48,612 nt of DNA from an uncultured Collinsella sp. (GTDB taxonomy: Bacteria; Actinomycetota; Coriobacteriia; Coriobacteriales; Coriobacteriaceae). Made by a program: the position numbers and the translations under genes. The notes below the pieces were generated by a model. That model saw only the letters and a list, made by a program, of their open reading frames with translations, ran no database searches and was not told where the DNA came from. Shown here piece by piece: positions 30,012 through 38,588 of the stretch. Numbering within the stretch: position 1 is the first letter of the stretch; every line of letters begins with the position of its first letter. Location of the stretch: assembly GCA_900544645.1 (NCBI GenBank), contig UQWG01000011.1:1-48612 (forward strand). Direction: 5' to 3'.

Positions 30012-31433
30012 ATGGGAGCATCGGTATCGGTCGCACAGGGCGCGCCTCTTGATGCAGGCACCTACAAGGCAGACGAGGCAGCCGTCGAGCGCTTTTGCGA
30101 ATTGCTGCGCATCCCCACCGTTTCGCGTGAGAACATCGCCGAGCGCGACGATGAGCCCTTCAGCCAGTGGATTCCCACGCTTCAGCGACTTTATCCGCAT
30201 TTCTTTAAAGTCGCCGAGCTCACACGCGTCGACGACTTTGGCATGCTCCTGCGTTGGCCTGGCGCCGATTCCGCCTTGGACCCCATCGTCATGATGGCGC
30301 ATCAGGACGTCGTGCCCGTCGAGGGCCAAGACTGGAAGCACGATCCCTTTGGAGCCGAGATCTTCGACGGCGAGATCTGGGCCCGCGGATCACTCGACAC
30401 CAAGTGCATCGTCTCGGCTTTCTTCGAGGCCGCCGAGCATTTGATTGCCCAGGGCTTCGTTCCCCCGCGCGATGTCTGGTTCTTCTCGAGCGATGGCGAG
30501 GAAATCGCCGCACCTACTGCAACCCATGCAGTGCAGTGGCTTCGCGAGCATAACATCCATCCCTACATGGTGCTCGATGAGGGTGGCGCCGTGGCAACCG
30601 ACGCCCCGCTCGGCGTCACCGAACCCGTTGCCATGGTAGGCGTGTCCGAGAAGGGCCACGTCGACCTTACCGTCACGGCGCGCGCCGACGGCGGCCATGC
30701 CTCTACGCCTGCGGCAAACGATGCCTGCCGTCTTCTCTGCCGTGTATGCGAGACTATCTCGGCCAACCCCGGCAAGCCGCAGCTCACGCCCGCCGTCGAG
30801 GCCACACTGACCGAGTTGGGTGCCCGTAGCAGCGCGACGTATCAGGCAATCTTTGGCAACCTGTGGCTCACGCGCCCCGCGGTTACCAAGATCATGGCCG
30901 CCAGCCCCGAGACCTCGGCCATGCTGCGCACAACCTATGCGCTCACGCAGCTCGAAGGCTCCAATGCGCACAATGTGCTGCCACCAGTTGCTCGCGCCAA
31001 CTTCAACGTGCGCATCGCTCCGTTCGAGACCATCGCCGATGCCGTTGAGCGCGCCCGCAAGCTCGCCGCCCAGCAGTGCCGCGCCTCGGGCGTAAGCCCC
31101 GACCATGTCACCGTCGAAATCAACGAGGCGATTCCCTACACCGAGCCCGCGCCCATCTCGCCTTACGAAGACGATGCCGCCTTCAACTACATCCATCGCT
31201 GCGTGTCGGGTGTCTATCCCGAGGCCGGCTTTGCTCCCTACGTGCAGAACTCCTGTACCGACTCGCGCGAGTTCAACGAGATCTGCGATCGCGTCTACCG
31301 CTTCTGCGGCTTTATCTACTCGGGCGAGGCGCGCAAGCTCATCCATGCCGCCAACGAACGCATCGGCGTCGACGTCTACAAGCGCGGCATCGAATTCTAT
31401 GTGGCGTTTCTCGCCAACCTTGAACAACTGTAG
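30012..31433 (+). CDS. M20-family metallopeptidase (CPS1/dipeptidase type)
   Basis: A 473-residue enzyme. The metal-binding residues are visible: MMAHQDVVPVEG (His and following Asp), GRGSLDTK-type segment ARGSLDTKC, SSDGEEIAAP (catalytic Glu pair), VLDEGG and a late histidine in NSCTDSREFNEICD... with LIHAANERI. The dimerisation domain sits between about residues 215 and 375. Family members of this size cleave N-acyl amino acids or small peptides. It has no signal peptide. AAAGGAG precedes the ATG. It lies between the aconitase X genes and an MFS transporter gene; a role in hydrolysing an imported conjugate or dipeptide is an inference. Confidence 0.9.
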   Translation: MGASVSVAQGAPLDAGTYKADEAAVERFCELLRIPTVSRENIAERDDEPFSQWIPTLQRLYPHFFKVAELTRVDDFGMLLRWPGADSALDPIVMMAHQDVVPVEGQDWKHDPFGAEIFDGEIWARGSLDTKCIVSAFFEAAEHLIAQGFVPPRDVWFFSSDGEEIAAPTATHAVQWLREHNIHPYMVLDEGGAVATDAPLGVTEPVAMVGVSEKGHVDLTVTARADGGHASTPAANDACRLLCRVCETISANPGKPQLTPAVEATLTELGARSSATYQAIFGNLWLTRPAVTKIMAASPETSAMLRTTYALTQLEGSNAHNVLPPVARANFNVRIAPFETIADAVERARKLAAQQCRASGVSPDHVTVEINEAIPYTEPAPISPYEDDAAFNYIHRCVSGVYPEAGFAPYVQNSCTDSREFNEICDRVYRFCGFIYSGEARKLIHAANERIGVDVYKRGIEFYVAFLANLEQL

Positions 31434-31484
31434 AACGGGGGCCGATAGCACCCCTCCCCGCTTTTACCGACCAGGAGAACCAGC

Positions 31485-32804
31485 ATGACCCAACCAAATC
31501 TTAAGCGGGCGGCCCGGCTCGACACCAAGGCCGTCGCCCTCGCCTCCCTACCCTTTATGGGCATGATCAGCTTTTGGCAGGTCTACGACGGCATCGTTCC
31601 CAAGATGCTCACAGGGGCCTTTGGCCTATCCAACTCGCTCACCGGCGCGATCATGGCCATCGATAATGTCTTTGGCCTGTTCCTGCTTCCGCTCTTTGGC
31701 ATCCTCTCGGACCGCTGCGCAAGCAAACTCGGGCGCCGAACGCCCTTTATCTTGGGCGGCTCCGCGGTGGCAATGCTCTCCGTCCCGCTCATCGCGATCG
31801 CCAACAACATGGGCAGCCTACCTCTGCTCATTGGCGCGATTATCCTCACGCTTTTGGCAATATGCGCCTACCGCACCATGACGGTCGCCATCGTGGCAGA
31901 TATTACGCCTCGCCCACTTCGAACCAAGGCGGACTCAATCGAAAAGATCGTCGGCTATGCGGGAACGGGTCTTATGCTCGTCGCCATCTCGGTCATGGTT
32001 CCCAAGGCCGACAAACCTGATTATCTTCCGCTCTTTATCTTGCAGGCCGCCTTTATCCTCGTGTCAGCCGTTGTCTACGGCATCTTTGTCCGTGAGCCCG
32101 CCCTCGTCGAAAAGATGCGCGAGAAATCGCTGTCCATGGGCATCGACGAGGATCAGATTGACAAAGACGACTCCCCCGAGGCCGGCGGTAAGGAACGCGT
32201 TGCAGACACCGACGTGCGTCGCTCCATCATCATGCTGCTCGCCGCAACGTTTTTCTACTACATGAGCTATAACGCCATGACCACCAATATCAGCCGTTAT
32301 GCCGATTTGTTCTATGGCATGGAGGGCGGTTCCTATGCCATCATCAATATCGTGACGATTGCAGGCGCGCTGCTAAGCTACGTACCCCTGGCAAACCTTT
32401 CGCTCAAAATCGGCCGCAAAAAGGTCGCCCTGGGCACCGCCGTCATCATGGTTTTGTGCCCCACGCTTCTTTGGCTGGCACCCGGCTTCTCGCCCGTGTT
32501 GTACGGGGTCTTTTTGTTGATGGGCGTCGCGCTGGGCGGCGTGGACCTGTGCGTGTACACGATGATTCTGGAGTGTTGCAGCTCCCAAAGCGTGGGCCGC
32601 TACTCCGGTTACTACTACACCGTGAGCATGGCGGCTCAGGTGGCGACGCCGATTCTCTCCGGCATCGTTATGGACGTGGCGCCGTCGATGCTCTTCGCCT
32701 ACATCACGGCAATGGGCATGATTATGACCGCGAGCATTGCCGCCGCCAAGCACGGCGATGCCATCTTGATCGACGAGGTCGCTCGCCGCGAGGCAGCCGA
32801 GTAG
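31485..32804 (+). CDS. MFS transporter
   Basis: A 439-residue protein with about 12 predicted membrane spans in two halves, split by a charged cytoplasmic loop (around residues 205-245, DEDQIDKDDSPEAGGKE). The motif SDRCASKLGRRTPFILGG after span 2 is the MFS motif A in the RRTPF form seen in the sugar/glycoside-type and SLC45-like group. A second GRKK motif is in LKIGRKKVALG. Substrate cannot be told. It is the last gene of the putative operon with the M20 peptidase, and a strong terminator follows. Start has AGGAGAA. Confidence 0.9.
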   Translation: MTQPNLKRAARLDTKAVALASLPFMGMISFWQVYDGIVPKMLTGAFGLSNSLTGAIMAIDNVFGLFLLPLFGILSDRCASKLGRRTPFILGGSAVAMLSVPLIAIANNMGSLPLLIGAIILTLLAICAYRTMTVAIVADITPRPLRTKADSIEKIVGYAGTGLMLVAISVMVPKADKPDYLPLFILQAAFILVSAVVYGIFVREPALVEKMREKSLSMGIDEDQIDKDDSPEAGGKERVADTDVRRSIIMLLAATFFYYMSYNAMTTNISRYADLFYGMEGGSYAIINIVTIAGALLSYVPLANLSLKIGRKKVALGTAVIMVLCPTLLWLAPGFSPVLYGVFLLMGVALGGVDLCVYTMILECCSSQSVGRYSGYYYTVSMAAQVATPILSGIVMDVAPSMLFAYITAMGMIMTASIAAAKHGDAILIDEVARREAAE

Positions 32805-32826
32805 AAGTGCACGCCAATATTGAGCA

Positions 32827-32868
32827 ATGGAGCCGGATGGGGGTATTTCCCATCCGGCTCCATTTTTT
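32827..32868 (+). terminator. Terminator after the MFS gene
   Basis: ATGGAGCCGGATGGG pairs with CCCATCCGGCTCCAT, a perfect 15-bp stem with a short loop, followed by a six-T run. Confidence 0.93.
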
Positions 32869-32892
32869 CATCCTCAAGAGGCTCGTCGAAGC

Positions 32893-33216
32893 CTACCCCA
32901 CCGTGACGGATTCCCCGGTAAAGGCACTGATCATCAACAGGACAAAGAACACCAGGTAGCTGACACTCAGCAGGTACGCAATGATCAGAAAGAAGACCCA
33001 TCCGACATTGGTCTTGCCATCGGCACGACGTTGCTCGCGAGAGCGGCAAAGCCAAATCGTCACGCCAATGGCCACAATCAACAGCACAAGTGCCGCTGCG
33101 GCCAGTCCAGCAAGCGCAAACATCACGCCAATGCTCACAGCAATAACCGGGAGCAGCAGCAAGCCGCACCCGCACCCACCAGGACTGTACACGGCAGTCT
33201 GTCGGCGTCGTTCCAT
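32893..33216 (-). CDS. Small membrane protein of unknown function
   Basis: A 107-residue protein with an N-terminal basic stretch (MERRRQTAV), a Gly/Cys-rich patch (GGCGCG), two or three hydrophobic segments (LLLLPVIAVSIGVMFALAGLAAAALVLL... and VGWVFFLIIAYLLSVSYLVFFVLLM) and a basic loop (CRSREQRRADGK) between. It looks like a hairpin-type membrane protein. The ATG at 33216 is chosen since GGAG lies five bases upstream. No family recognised. It is 29 bases from the end of the antitoxin gene, in the same direction. Confidence 0.65.
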   Translation of the reverse strand: MERRRQTAVYSPGGCGCGLLLLPVIAVSIGVMFALAGLAAAALVLLIVAIGVTIWLCRSREQRRADGKTNVGWVFFLIIAYLLSVSYLVFFVLLMISAFTGESVTVG

Positions 33217-33245
33217 CGTCACTCCAACCTCAACATCTTTGAGCG

Positions 33246-33587
33246 CTACAGCGCAACGGCCTGCTGAACGGGAACGATCTTATCCAGTTCCGGTTCGATG
33301 CGCCTCTTCTCCGCCTCGAGATCAAACGCCATCTGGGCTCGAAGCCAGTAGCCATCCATCAGGCCAAAGTAGCGGCAAAGGCGAAGGTCGGTGTCGGCCG
33401 TCACGCGACGCCTTCCCAAGATAATCTGCCCAATGCGTTGAGCCGGAATCCCGGTCTCCTTAGCAAGGCGATATTGAGAAATGCCCATAGGGGCAAGAAA
33501 TTCCTCTTTGAGAAGCTCGCCAGGAGTCACCGGCGGCAGCAAATCAGACGCAGTCTCATCACTTGTGATAATCGACGATTTCGACAT
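33246..33587 (-). CDS. higA: HigA-family antitoxin
   Basis: A 113-residue protein with the HigA signature PPVTPGELLKEEFLAPMGISQYRLAKETGIPAQRIGQIILGRRRVTADTDLRLCRYFG, an XRE-type helix-turn-helix. It neutralises the HigB-type toxin encoded just upstream and represses its own promoter. The ATG at 33587 gives MSKSSIITSD; it overlaps the toxin gene by 29 bases, so translation is probably coupled. The gene follows the toxin, the usual order for higBA and the reverse of most toxin-antitoxin operons. Confidence 0.92.
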   Translation of the reverse strand: MSKSSIITSDETASDLLPPVTPGELLKEEFLAPMGISQYRLAKETGIPAQRIGQIILGRRRVTADTDLRLCRYFGLMDGYWLRAQMAFDLEAEKRRIEPELDKIVPVQQAVAL

Positions 33588-33840
33588 TCCAAGCCATCCC
33601 CTGTCTCCACTCAAAACAGACCCGATAGCGCTCATTGACACGGATACTATATTGACCGGCGCGATCGCCCTTCAACGCTTCAAGACGATTGCCTGGCGGA
33701 ACGCGAAGATCATCAAGCGAAGCGCAGATCTGCAGTTGGCGAATCTTCCTCAAGGCGACCCGCTCAAAAGGAATGAACTTCCTAATCCGCACACCCATTG
33801 CAAAGCGTTCAGTGTCTTCATCTTGATATGATGCAATCAT
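33559..33840 (-). CDS. higB: HigB/RelE-family toxin
   Basis: A 93-residue RelE-superfamily toxin of the HigB type. The conserved core is PPGNRLEALKGDRAGQYSIRVNERYRVCFEW and the closing VEIVDYHK with a C-terminal histidine and lysine, as in ribosome-dependent mRNA interferases. The N-terminal part RKFIPFERVALRKIRQLQICASLDDLRV contains basic residues expected to contact RNA. It forms an operon with higA immediately downstream, with a palindromic operator upstream. The gene seems intact. An activity cannot be judged from sequence. Confidence 0.9.
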   Translation of the reverse strand: MIASYQDEDTERFAMGVRIRKFIPFERVALRKIRQLQICASLDDLRVPPGNRLEALKGDRAGQYSIRVNERYRVCFEWRQGMAWNVEIVDYHK

Positions 33841-33851
33841 AGTATCGCCTT

Positions 33852-33897
33852 ACGTTAATAACGTCAAACGTTTCTATAGAGCTACATCTCTATTATA
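33852..33897 (-). promoter_or_regulatory. Promoter and operator of the higBA pair
   Basis: A perfect inverted repeat ACGTTAATAACGT lies at 33852-33864, just upstream of higB and downstream of a minus-strand TATAAT (plus-strand ATTATA, 33892-33897). This is the expected position for HigA autoregulation. Confidence 0.6.
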
Positions 33898-33940
33898 GCG
33901 TACATCTGTTCGTATTTTCGAGAAGATGCGTCCCCGTCGA

Positions 33941-35128
33941 CTAACAAAGCAAAAGCAATCGTTTGTAGACATCGAGGCCCTTGAGTAGGATTCCCTCGTC
34001 AAAGAGCATGGTATCGGTGTGAAGGGCACTCATCGCATAGGCTGGGCAGCCATCAGCGTCAATCGGGTTTTCTTGCGCCTCCGGCACGCCCGTGCCCAGC
34101 AGGAAGAACACGCCCGGCAGATGGCGCTGATAGAAGGCGAAGTCCTCGGCAATCAGCAAAGGCTCATCTACGAGCTGTAGCTCGGGCAAGGCGGGCGCGA
34201 CATTGACAAACAACTCGGGGTCGTTGTCGACCGGCGGATAGCCCTCGGCAAAGTCAAGATCGTACGTGCAGCCCGTTGCAGCGCATGCCTCATCAAGCAC
34301 GCGGCGCACGCACTCACGCGCACGGTCGAACATGTCGTCCGTAAACACACGCAGACTGCCGGCAACATGGGCCTCCCCCGCCACCGCGTTGCAGACGGTA
34401 CCGGCCTGCAGCAGACCAAACTTACCGATACAGGGCTCGTCGGTGCCCAGCTCGTCCATCAGTTCGCGCTCGGCAACCAAGAACTTGGCAGCAGCCAGCG
34501 CCGCATCGTGCGACTCCTCGACCGGAACGCCATAGGTCTTAGCGATATGGATGCTCGTCCCGTGAATATGAATGTGTGTCTCACTCGAACGCGCCAGCAG
34601 CGGACCGGAACAACTCGCCAACGTGCCGGCAGGCAGATCGGGCCACACATGGAAGCCAAAAATGCGGTCAGCCCCATAGCGCTCGAACACACCGCTCTCG
34701 CATACCGTCTTGGCACCACCGGTCGTTTCCTCGGCCGGCTGGAACACAAAGAGAACGTTGCGCCTCATGGCGCCCGGCTGCTCGCGAATCGTACGGTCGA
34801 CATACGTCGCGGCGGCAAGTGCCATGGCCATGTGTCCGTCATGTCCGCAAGCGTGCATCTTGCCGGGATGGATCGAGGCAAAGGCCGCTCCCGTCGCCTC
34901 CGCGATGGGCAGCGCATCCATATCGGCGCGAATCGCCGTGGCACGCGCGGCACCAACGCCAGCGTCGAAGAAAGCGCAGACGCAGCTGGGACACGGATGG
35001 GTCACCTCGCAAGCGAGCGGCGCCAACACGCCCTCGATATAGGCGATAGTCTGCGGAAGATCGAAATCGAGCTCCGGAATGCGATGGAGATCGCGGCGAT
35101 AGCGACGGAGTTCTTGGAGCTCGGTCAT
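33941..35128 (-). CDS. M20-family amidohydrolase, possible N-acetyl-diaminopimelate deacetylase
   Basis: About 395 residues. Metal-site segments: ELDFDLPQT at the start, RADMDALPI, HACGHDGHMAMALAAA (Cys and His), FQPAEETTGGAKT (Glu pair) and FGFHVWPDLPAGT, then a C-terminal ALHTDTMLFDEG with a late His. This is the N-acyl amino-acid amidohydrolase group, which includes N-acetyl-LL-diaminopimelate deacetylase. The neighbour on the other side of a lysine riboswitch is a lysine/DAP operon with dapH, which uses acetylated intermediates, so a deacetylase is needed. This is suggestive, not proof; other N-acyl amino acids are possible. The ATG at 35128 has AAGGGA upstream. Confidence 0.88.
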   Translation of the reverse strand: MTELQELRRYRRDLHRIPELDFDLPQTIAYIEGVLAPLACEVTHPCPSCVCAFFDAGVGAARATAIRADMDALPIAEATGAAFASIHPGKMHACGHDGHMAMALAAATYVDRTIREQPGAMRRNVLFVFQPAEETTGGAKTVCESGVFERYGADRIFGFHVWPDLPAGTLASCSGPLLARSSETHIHIHGTSIHIAKTYGVPVEESHDAALAAAKFLVAERELMDELGTDEPCIGKFGLLQAGTVCNAVAGEAHVAGSLRVFTDDMFDRARECVRRVLDEACAATGCTYDLDFAEGYPPVDNDPELFVNVAPALPELQLVDEPLLIAEDFAFYQRHLPGVFFLLGTGVPEAQENPIDADGCPAYAMSALHTDTMLFDEGILLKGLDVYKRLLLLC

Positions 35129-35238
35129 AGAGAATCCCTTCGTGAGGCACATCTGTTGCAACTTATTGTGATACAGGATTGTGGCACACATGTTTCCAGC
35201 ATATTGCTGCATTTTTTAAACGTTATATACGAATACTC

Positions 35239-35274
35239 TTGTTTGGTAAAGTGCAACGTGATAGGGTCTTTACC
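35239..35274 (+). promoter_or_regulatory. Promoter of the lysine operon with an overlapping inverted repeat
   Basis: TTGTTT (35239-35244) and TAGGGT (35262-35267) with 17-base spacing. An inverted repeat GGTAAAG (35245-35251) / CTTTACC (35268-35274) overlaps the spacer and flanks the -10 box, so a repressor could bind there besides the riboswitch. Confidence 0.5.
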
Positions 35275-35276
35275 AC

Positions 35277-35436
35277 TTGATAGAGGCGCGGGCACGAAGA
35301 GCCGCGGGCGAGCCGGCAGGCTTTGACCCCGTGGGGAGGCGAAACCCGCCGAACTGGGTTTTTCGGGCACGAACAACCTGGTGGGCCTGTGGGAAACACC
35401 CACAGGACTGTCTGCAGCAATGCGGGAGCGCTATCC
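35277..35436 (+). ncRNA. Lysine riboswitch (L box)
   Basis: The conserved L-box blocks occur in order: TTGATAGAGGCGCGG (start of P1 and the loop region), GAAGAGC, GGGGAGGCGAAACC, CCCGCCGAACTGGG, CCTGGTGGGCC, AGGACTGTC (35405-35412) and GGGAGCGCTATC (3' side of P1). P1 is closed by GATAG with CTATC. These match the lysine riboswitch aptamer, which binds lysine and controls lysine biosynthetic or transport genes. It lies directly before the lysA-dapA fusion. Confident family call; the aptamer extends roughly to 35436. Confidence 0.95.
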
Positions 35437-35496
35437 GGACATTGGGTCCACGCTATGCGGATTCGATGCGCAGATGGCGCCGTCTGGATAGCGAGG
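35429..35496 (+). promoter_or_regulatory. Expression platform of the lysine riboswitch
   Basis: CGCTATCC (35429-35436), including the 3' strand of P1, is complementary to GGATAGCG (35486-35493), which touches the GAGG ribosome site (35493-35496). A competing partner, CGCTAT (35451-35456), also pairs with ATAGCG (35488-35493). There is no T-run, so translational control is more likely than termination. Which state represses cannot be settled by eye. Confidence 0.55.
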
Positions 35497-35506
35497 TTTA
35501 CGGGAC

Positions 35507-37816
35507 ATGGCATTGACCCCCAACGAGGCATATGCGGCCAAGCAGCCGTTTGTGGACAAGGAGACACTCGAGCATATCGTCGAGCAGTTCCCCACGCCGT
35601 TTCATCTATACGACGAGGCGGGCATCCGCCGCAACATGCAAGAAGTGCGCGACGCCTTTGCATGGAACCCGGGCTTTAAGGAATACTTTGCCGTCAAGGC
35701 CAACCCCAACCCGGCGCTCATCTCCATTCTCAACGAATACGGCTGCGGCTGCGATTGCTCGAGCTATACCGAGCTCATGATCGCCCGCTCGCTGGGCATC
35801 ACGGGACACGACATCATGTTCTCTTCCAACGACACGCCGGCTGCCGACTTTGAGCTCGCCAACAAGCTGGGTGCCATCGTCAACTTTGACGACATCAGCC
35901 ACATCGAGTTCTTTGAGCGTGTTGCGGGGCCCATCCCCAAAACGGTCAGCTGCCGCTTTAATCCAGGCGGCCTGTTCCAGCTCTCCAACGGCATCATGGA
36001 TAACCCCGGCGACTCCAAATACGGCATGACCACCGAGCAGCTCTTTGAGGCTTTCCGCATGCTCAAGGCCAAGGGCGCCGAGAATTTTGGCATCCATGCC
36101 TTCCTTGCCAGCAACACCGTCACCAACGACTACTACCCCAAGCTCGCGCGCATCCTCTTTGAGCTTGCCGTGCGCCTGGAGCGCGAGACCGGTGCACATG
36201 TCGCCTTCATCAACCTGTCCGGCGGCGTCGGCATCCCCTATCTGCCCGAGCAGCAGGCCAACGACATTCACGCCATCGGCGAGGGGGTGCACGCGGCCTA
36301 CGACGAAATCCTGGTTCCCGCCGGTATGGGCGATGTGGCCATCTGCACCGAGATGGGCCGCTTTATGATGGGGCCCTACGGCTGCCTGGTCACCAAGGCT
36401 ATCCACGAAAAGCAGATCTACAAGGACTATATCGGTGTCGACGCAAGCGCCGTCGATCTGATCCGTCCTGCCATGTACGGCGCCTACCACCACATTACGG
36501 TAATGGGTCAGCCGGGTGGCGACGACAAGACCACAGCGCCCGTCACGGACACCTACGACATCACGGGCAACCTATGCGAGAACAACGACAAGTTCGCCAT
36601 CGATCGCGAGCTACCGCAGATCGACATGGGCGATGTGCTCGTGATCCACGATACCGGCGCGCATGGCTACTCCATGGGCTACAACTACAACGGACGGCTG
36701 CGCTCCGCCGAGGTCCTGCTGCGTCCCGATGGCTCAGCCGACCTCATCCGCCGCGCCGAGCGCCCGGGCGATTATTTTGCCACGCTCGACGTGCTGCCGA
36801 GCGGCCGAGAGCTGCTGGCCAAGTCGCGCGCCGAAAGTGCCCGCCGTCGCGCCCAAGACGAGCGCCTGATAGTCGCCGCTCAATGGAACAAACGCATCCA
36901 GATCGCGGACGCGAAGGAGAAGAACATGGACATCCGCAATCTCGAGGGCTCAATCGTCGCCCTTGTTACGCCGTTTAAAAAGGACGGCAGCGTCGACTTT
37001 GACGCACTCGAGCGCCTTATCGATTTCCACCTGCAAAACGGCACCGACGCCATCCTCACCCTGGGCACCACCGGCGAGAGCGCCACGATGACCGACGACG
37101 AGGACAACTCCGTTGTCGCCGCAGTGGTCAAGCAAGTTGCAGGACGCATCCCCGTCATCGCCGGCTCGGGCTCCAACTCCACGCAGACCATGCTCACCAA
37201 GTCGCTCACCTACCAGGGCCTGGGCGCCGACGGCCTGCTGCTCATTACCCCCTACTACAACAAGTCCAACGAAGAGGGCATCTACCAGCACTTTAAGACC
37301 GTCGCCGATGCCGTGGACATCCCCTGCATCCTGTACAACATCCCCGGCCGTTGCGGCTGCGGCATCAGCGAGCGCAACGTAGAGCGCCTGGCCGCACATC
37401 CCAACATCATGGGTATTAAGGAAGCCTCGGGCAACGTCGCCTACGCGGCCAAGATCGCCCACCTGCTGTCCGACGACTTCCGCATGTACTCGGGCGAGGA
37501 CGCCCTCACCGTGCCGCTCATGAGCCTGGGCGCTTCGGGCACCATCAGCGTGTGGGCCGACGTTCAGCCGCAGCTCGTGCACGACATGTGCCGCGCCTAT
37601 CTGGACGGCGACGTGGAGCGCGCCCGCGATATCCAGATTGCCGGCCAGCCGCTCATCAATGCCCTCTTTAGCGAGGTCAACCCCATCCCCGTCAAGGAAG
37701 CACTCGCCCAGATGGGTATGATCGAGGCAAACTACCGCATGCCGCTGCGCCCCATGGCAGACGACACGCGCTCCGCACTTACCGATGCTCTGAAAGGAGC
37801 TGGTCTGCTTGATTAA
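35507..37816 (+). CDS. lysA-dapA: Diaminopimelate decarboxylase - dihydrodipicolinate synthase fusion (LysA-DapA)
   Basis: One uninterrupted frame of 769 residues holds two enzymes. Residues 1-473 form LysA: FAVKANPNP with PLP lysine Lys64, NLSGGVG, EMGRFMMGPYG, RPAMYGAYHHI and CENNDKFAID, which decarboxylates meso-diaminopimelate to lysine. From Met474 it is a full DapA of 295 residues (GTTGES, YNIPGR, GIKEASGN with Schiff-base Lys at DapA position 165), which condenses aspartate semialdehyde and pyruvate. The join is a short charged stretch (QIADAKEKN) without a stop. At the join there is also GAAGGAG six bases before ATG 36926, so free DapA could be made too. Lysine riboswitch upstream; dapB overlaps by 8 bases. 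Confidence 0.93.
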   Translation: MALTPNEAYAAKQPFVDKETLEHIVEQFPTPFHLYDEAGIRRNMQEVRDAFAWNPGFKEYFAVKANPNPALISILNEYGCGCDCSSYTELMIARSLGITGHDIMFSSNDTPAADFELANKLGAIVNFDDISHIEFFERVAGPIPKTVSCRFNPGGLFQLSNGIMDNPGDSKYGMTTEQLFEAFRMLKAKGAENFGIHAFLASNTVTNDYYPKLARILFELAVRLERETGAHVAFINLSGGVGIPYLPEQQANDIHAIGEGVHAAYDEILVPAGMGDVAICTEMGRFMMGPYGCLVTKAIHEKQIYKDYIGVDASAVDLIRPAMYGAYHHITVMGQPGGDDKTTAPVTDTYDITGNLCENNDKFAIDRELPQIDMGDVLVIHDTGAHGYSMGYNYNGRLRSAEVLLRPDGSADLIRRAERPGDYFATLDVLPSGRELLAKSRAESARRRAQDERLIVAAQWNKRIQIADAKEKNMDIRNLEGSIVALVTPFKKDGSVDFDALERLIDFHLQNGTDAILTLGTTGESATMTDDEDNSVVAAVVKQVAGRIPVIAGSGSNSTQTMLTKSLTYQGLGADGLLLITPYYNKSNEEGIYQHFKTVADAVDIPCILYNIPGRCGCGISERNVERLAAHPNIMGIKEASGNVAYAAKIAHLLSDDFRMYSGEDALTVPLMSLGASGTISVWADVQPQLVHDMCRAYLDGDVERARDIQIAGQPLINALFSEVNPIPVKEALAQMGMIEANYRMPLRPMADDTRSALTDALKGAGLLD

Positions 37817-38549
37817 GACCGTCATTATGGGAACGGGCCGCATGGGCTCGCTCATCCGCACCACCGCCGAGGGCATTGTCAACACCGCTGGAGAGCCCGT
37901 TTTTGACATCGTCGCCCAGATCGGCTTCGACTTGTCCGAGCTCGAGAGCGCACCGGCCGCCGATGTAATCATCGACTTCTCGAACGTCGTGACCTTCGAT
38001 GCCGTTGTCGCCTATGTCGAGCGCACGGGTGCCGCACTCGTTTCCGGCACCACGGGCTATACGCCCGAGCAGGTGGATCGCCTGCGCGAGCTGGGTCAGA
38101 ACGCCCGTGTTATGCACTCGGGCAACTACTCTATCGGTATCGCCGCCCTGCGCCATCTGGTTGCCCAGGCCACGCGCGAGCTGCCCGGCTTTGACTGCGA
38201 AATCGTCGAGACGCACCATAATCAAAAGGTCGACGCCCCCAGCGGCACTGCCAAGTTGTTGCTCGACGCCGTCGTCGAAGCCGAGCCCGAGGCAGGCTAC
38301 CACCCCGTCTATGGCCGCGAGGGCATGTGCGGCGCGCGCGACCCCAAGGAGATCGGCATGCACTCGCTGCGCGGCGGCACCGTCGCCGGCGTGCACGAGG
38401 TAAGCTTTTTCGGCCAGGACGAGGAGGTCACGCTCGCGCACCGCGCCACGAGCCGTCAGATCTTCGTCAACGGCGCCCTGGCAGCCGCGCAGAAGCTCGT
38501 CACCCGCGAGCCTGGCTTCTATACGTTCGACCAGGTCATGTTTGCCTAA
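37809..38549 (+). CDS. dapB: 4-hydroxy-tetrahydrodipicolinate reductase
   Basis: A 246-residue DapB that reduces the DapA product with NAD(P)H. The N-terminus has VIMGTGRMGS (nucleotide-binding), then ADVIIDFSN, VSGTTGY, HSGNYSIGI and the family signature ETHHNQKVDAPSGTAK with catalytic His and Lys. RGGTVAGVHEVSFFG and the C-terminal end also match. The TTG at 37809 overlaps the end of the lysA-dapA fusion by 8 bases and has AAAGGAG nine bases upstream, so translational coupling is likely. Confidence 0.95.
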   Translation: MIKTVIMGTGRMGSLIRTTAEGIVNTAGEPVFDIVAQIGFDLSELESAPAADVIIDFSNVVTFDAVVAYVERTGAALVSGTTGYTPEQVDRLRELGQNARVMHSGNYSIGIAALRHLVAQATRELPGFDCEIVETHHNQKVDAPSGTAKLLLDAVVEAEPEAGYHPVYGREGMCGARDPKEIGMHSLRGGTVAGVHEVSFFGQDEEVTLAHRATSRQIFVNGALAAAQKLVTREPGFYTFDQVMFA

Positions 38550-38588
38550 CCAGGTATCAACCGGATCCACTCAAAGGAGAGACAGCAA

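Noticed and set aside
35277..35516. A 79-codon frame over the lysine riboswitch
   Set aside because: The sequence is fully explained by the conserved L-box aptamer.
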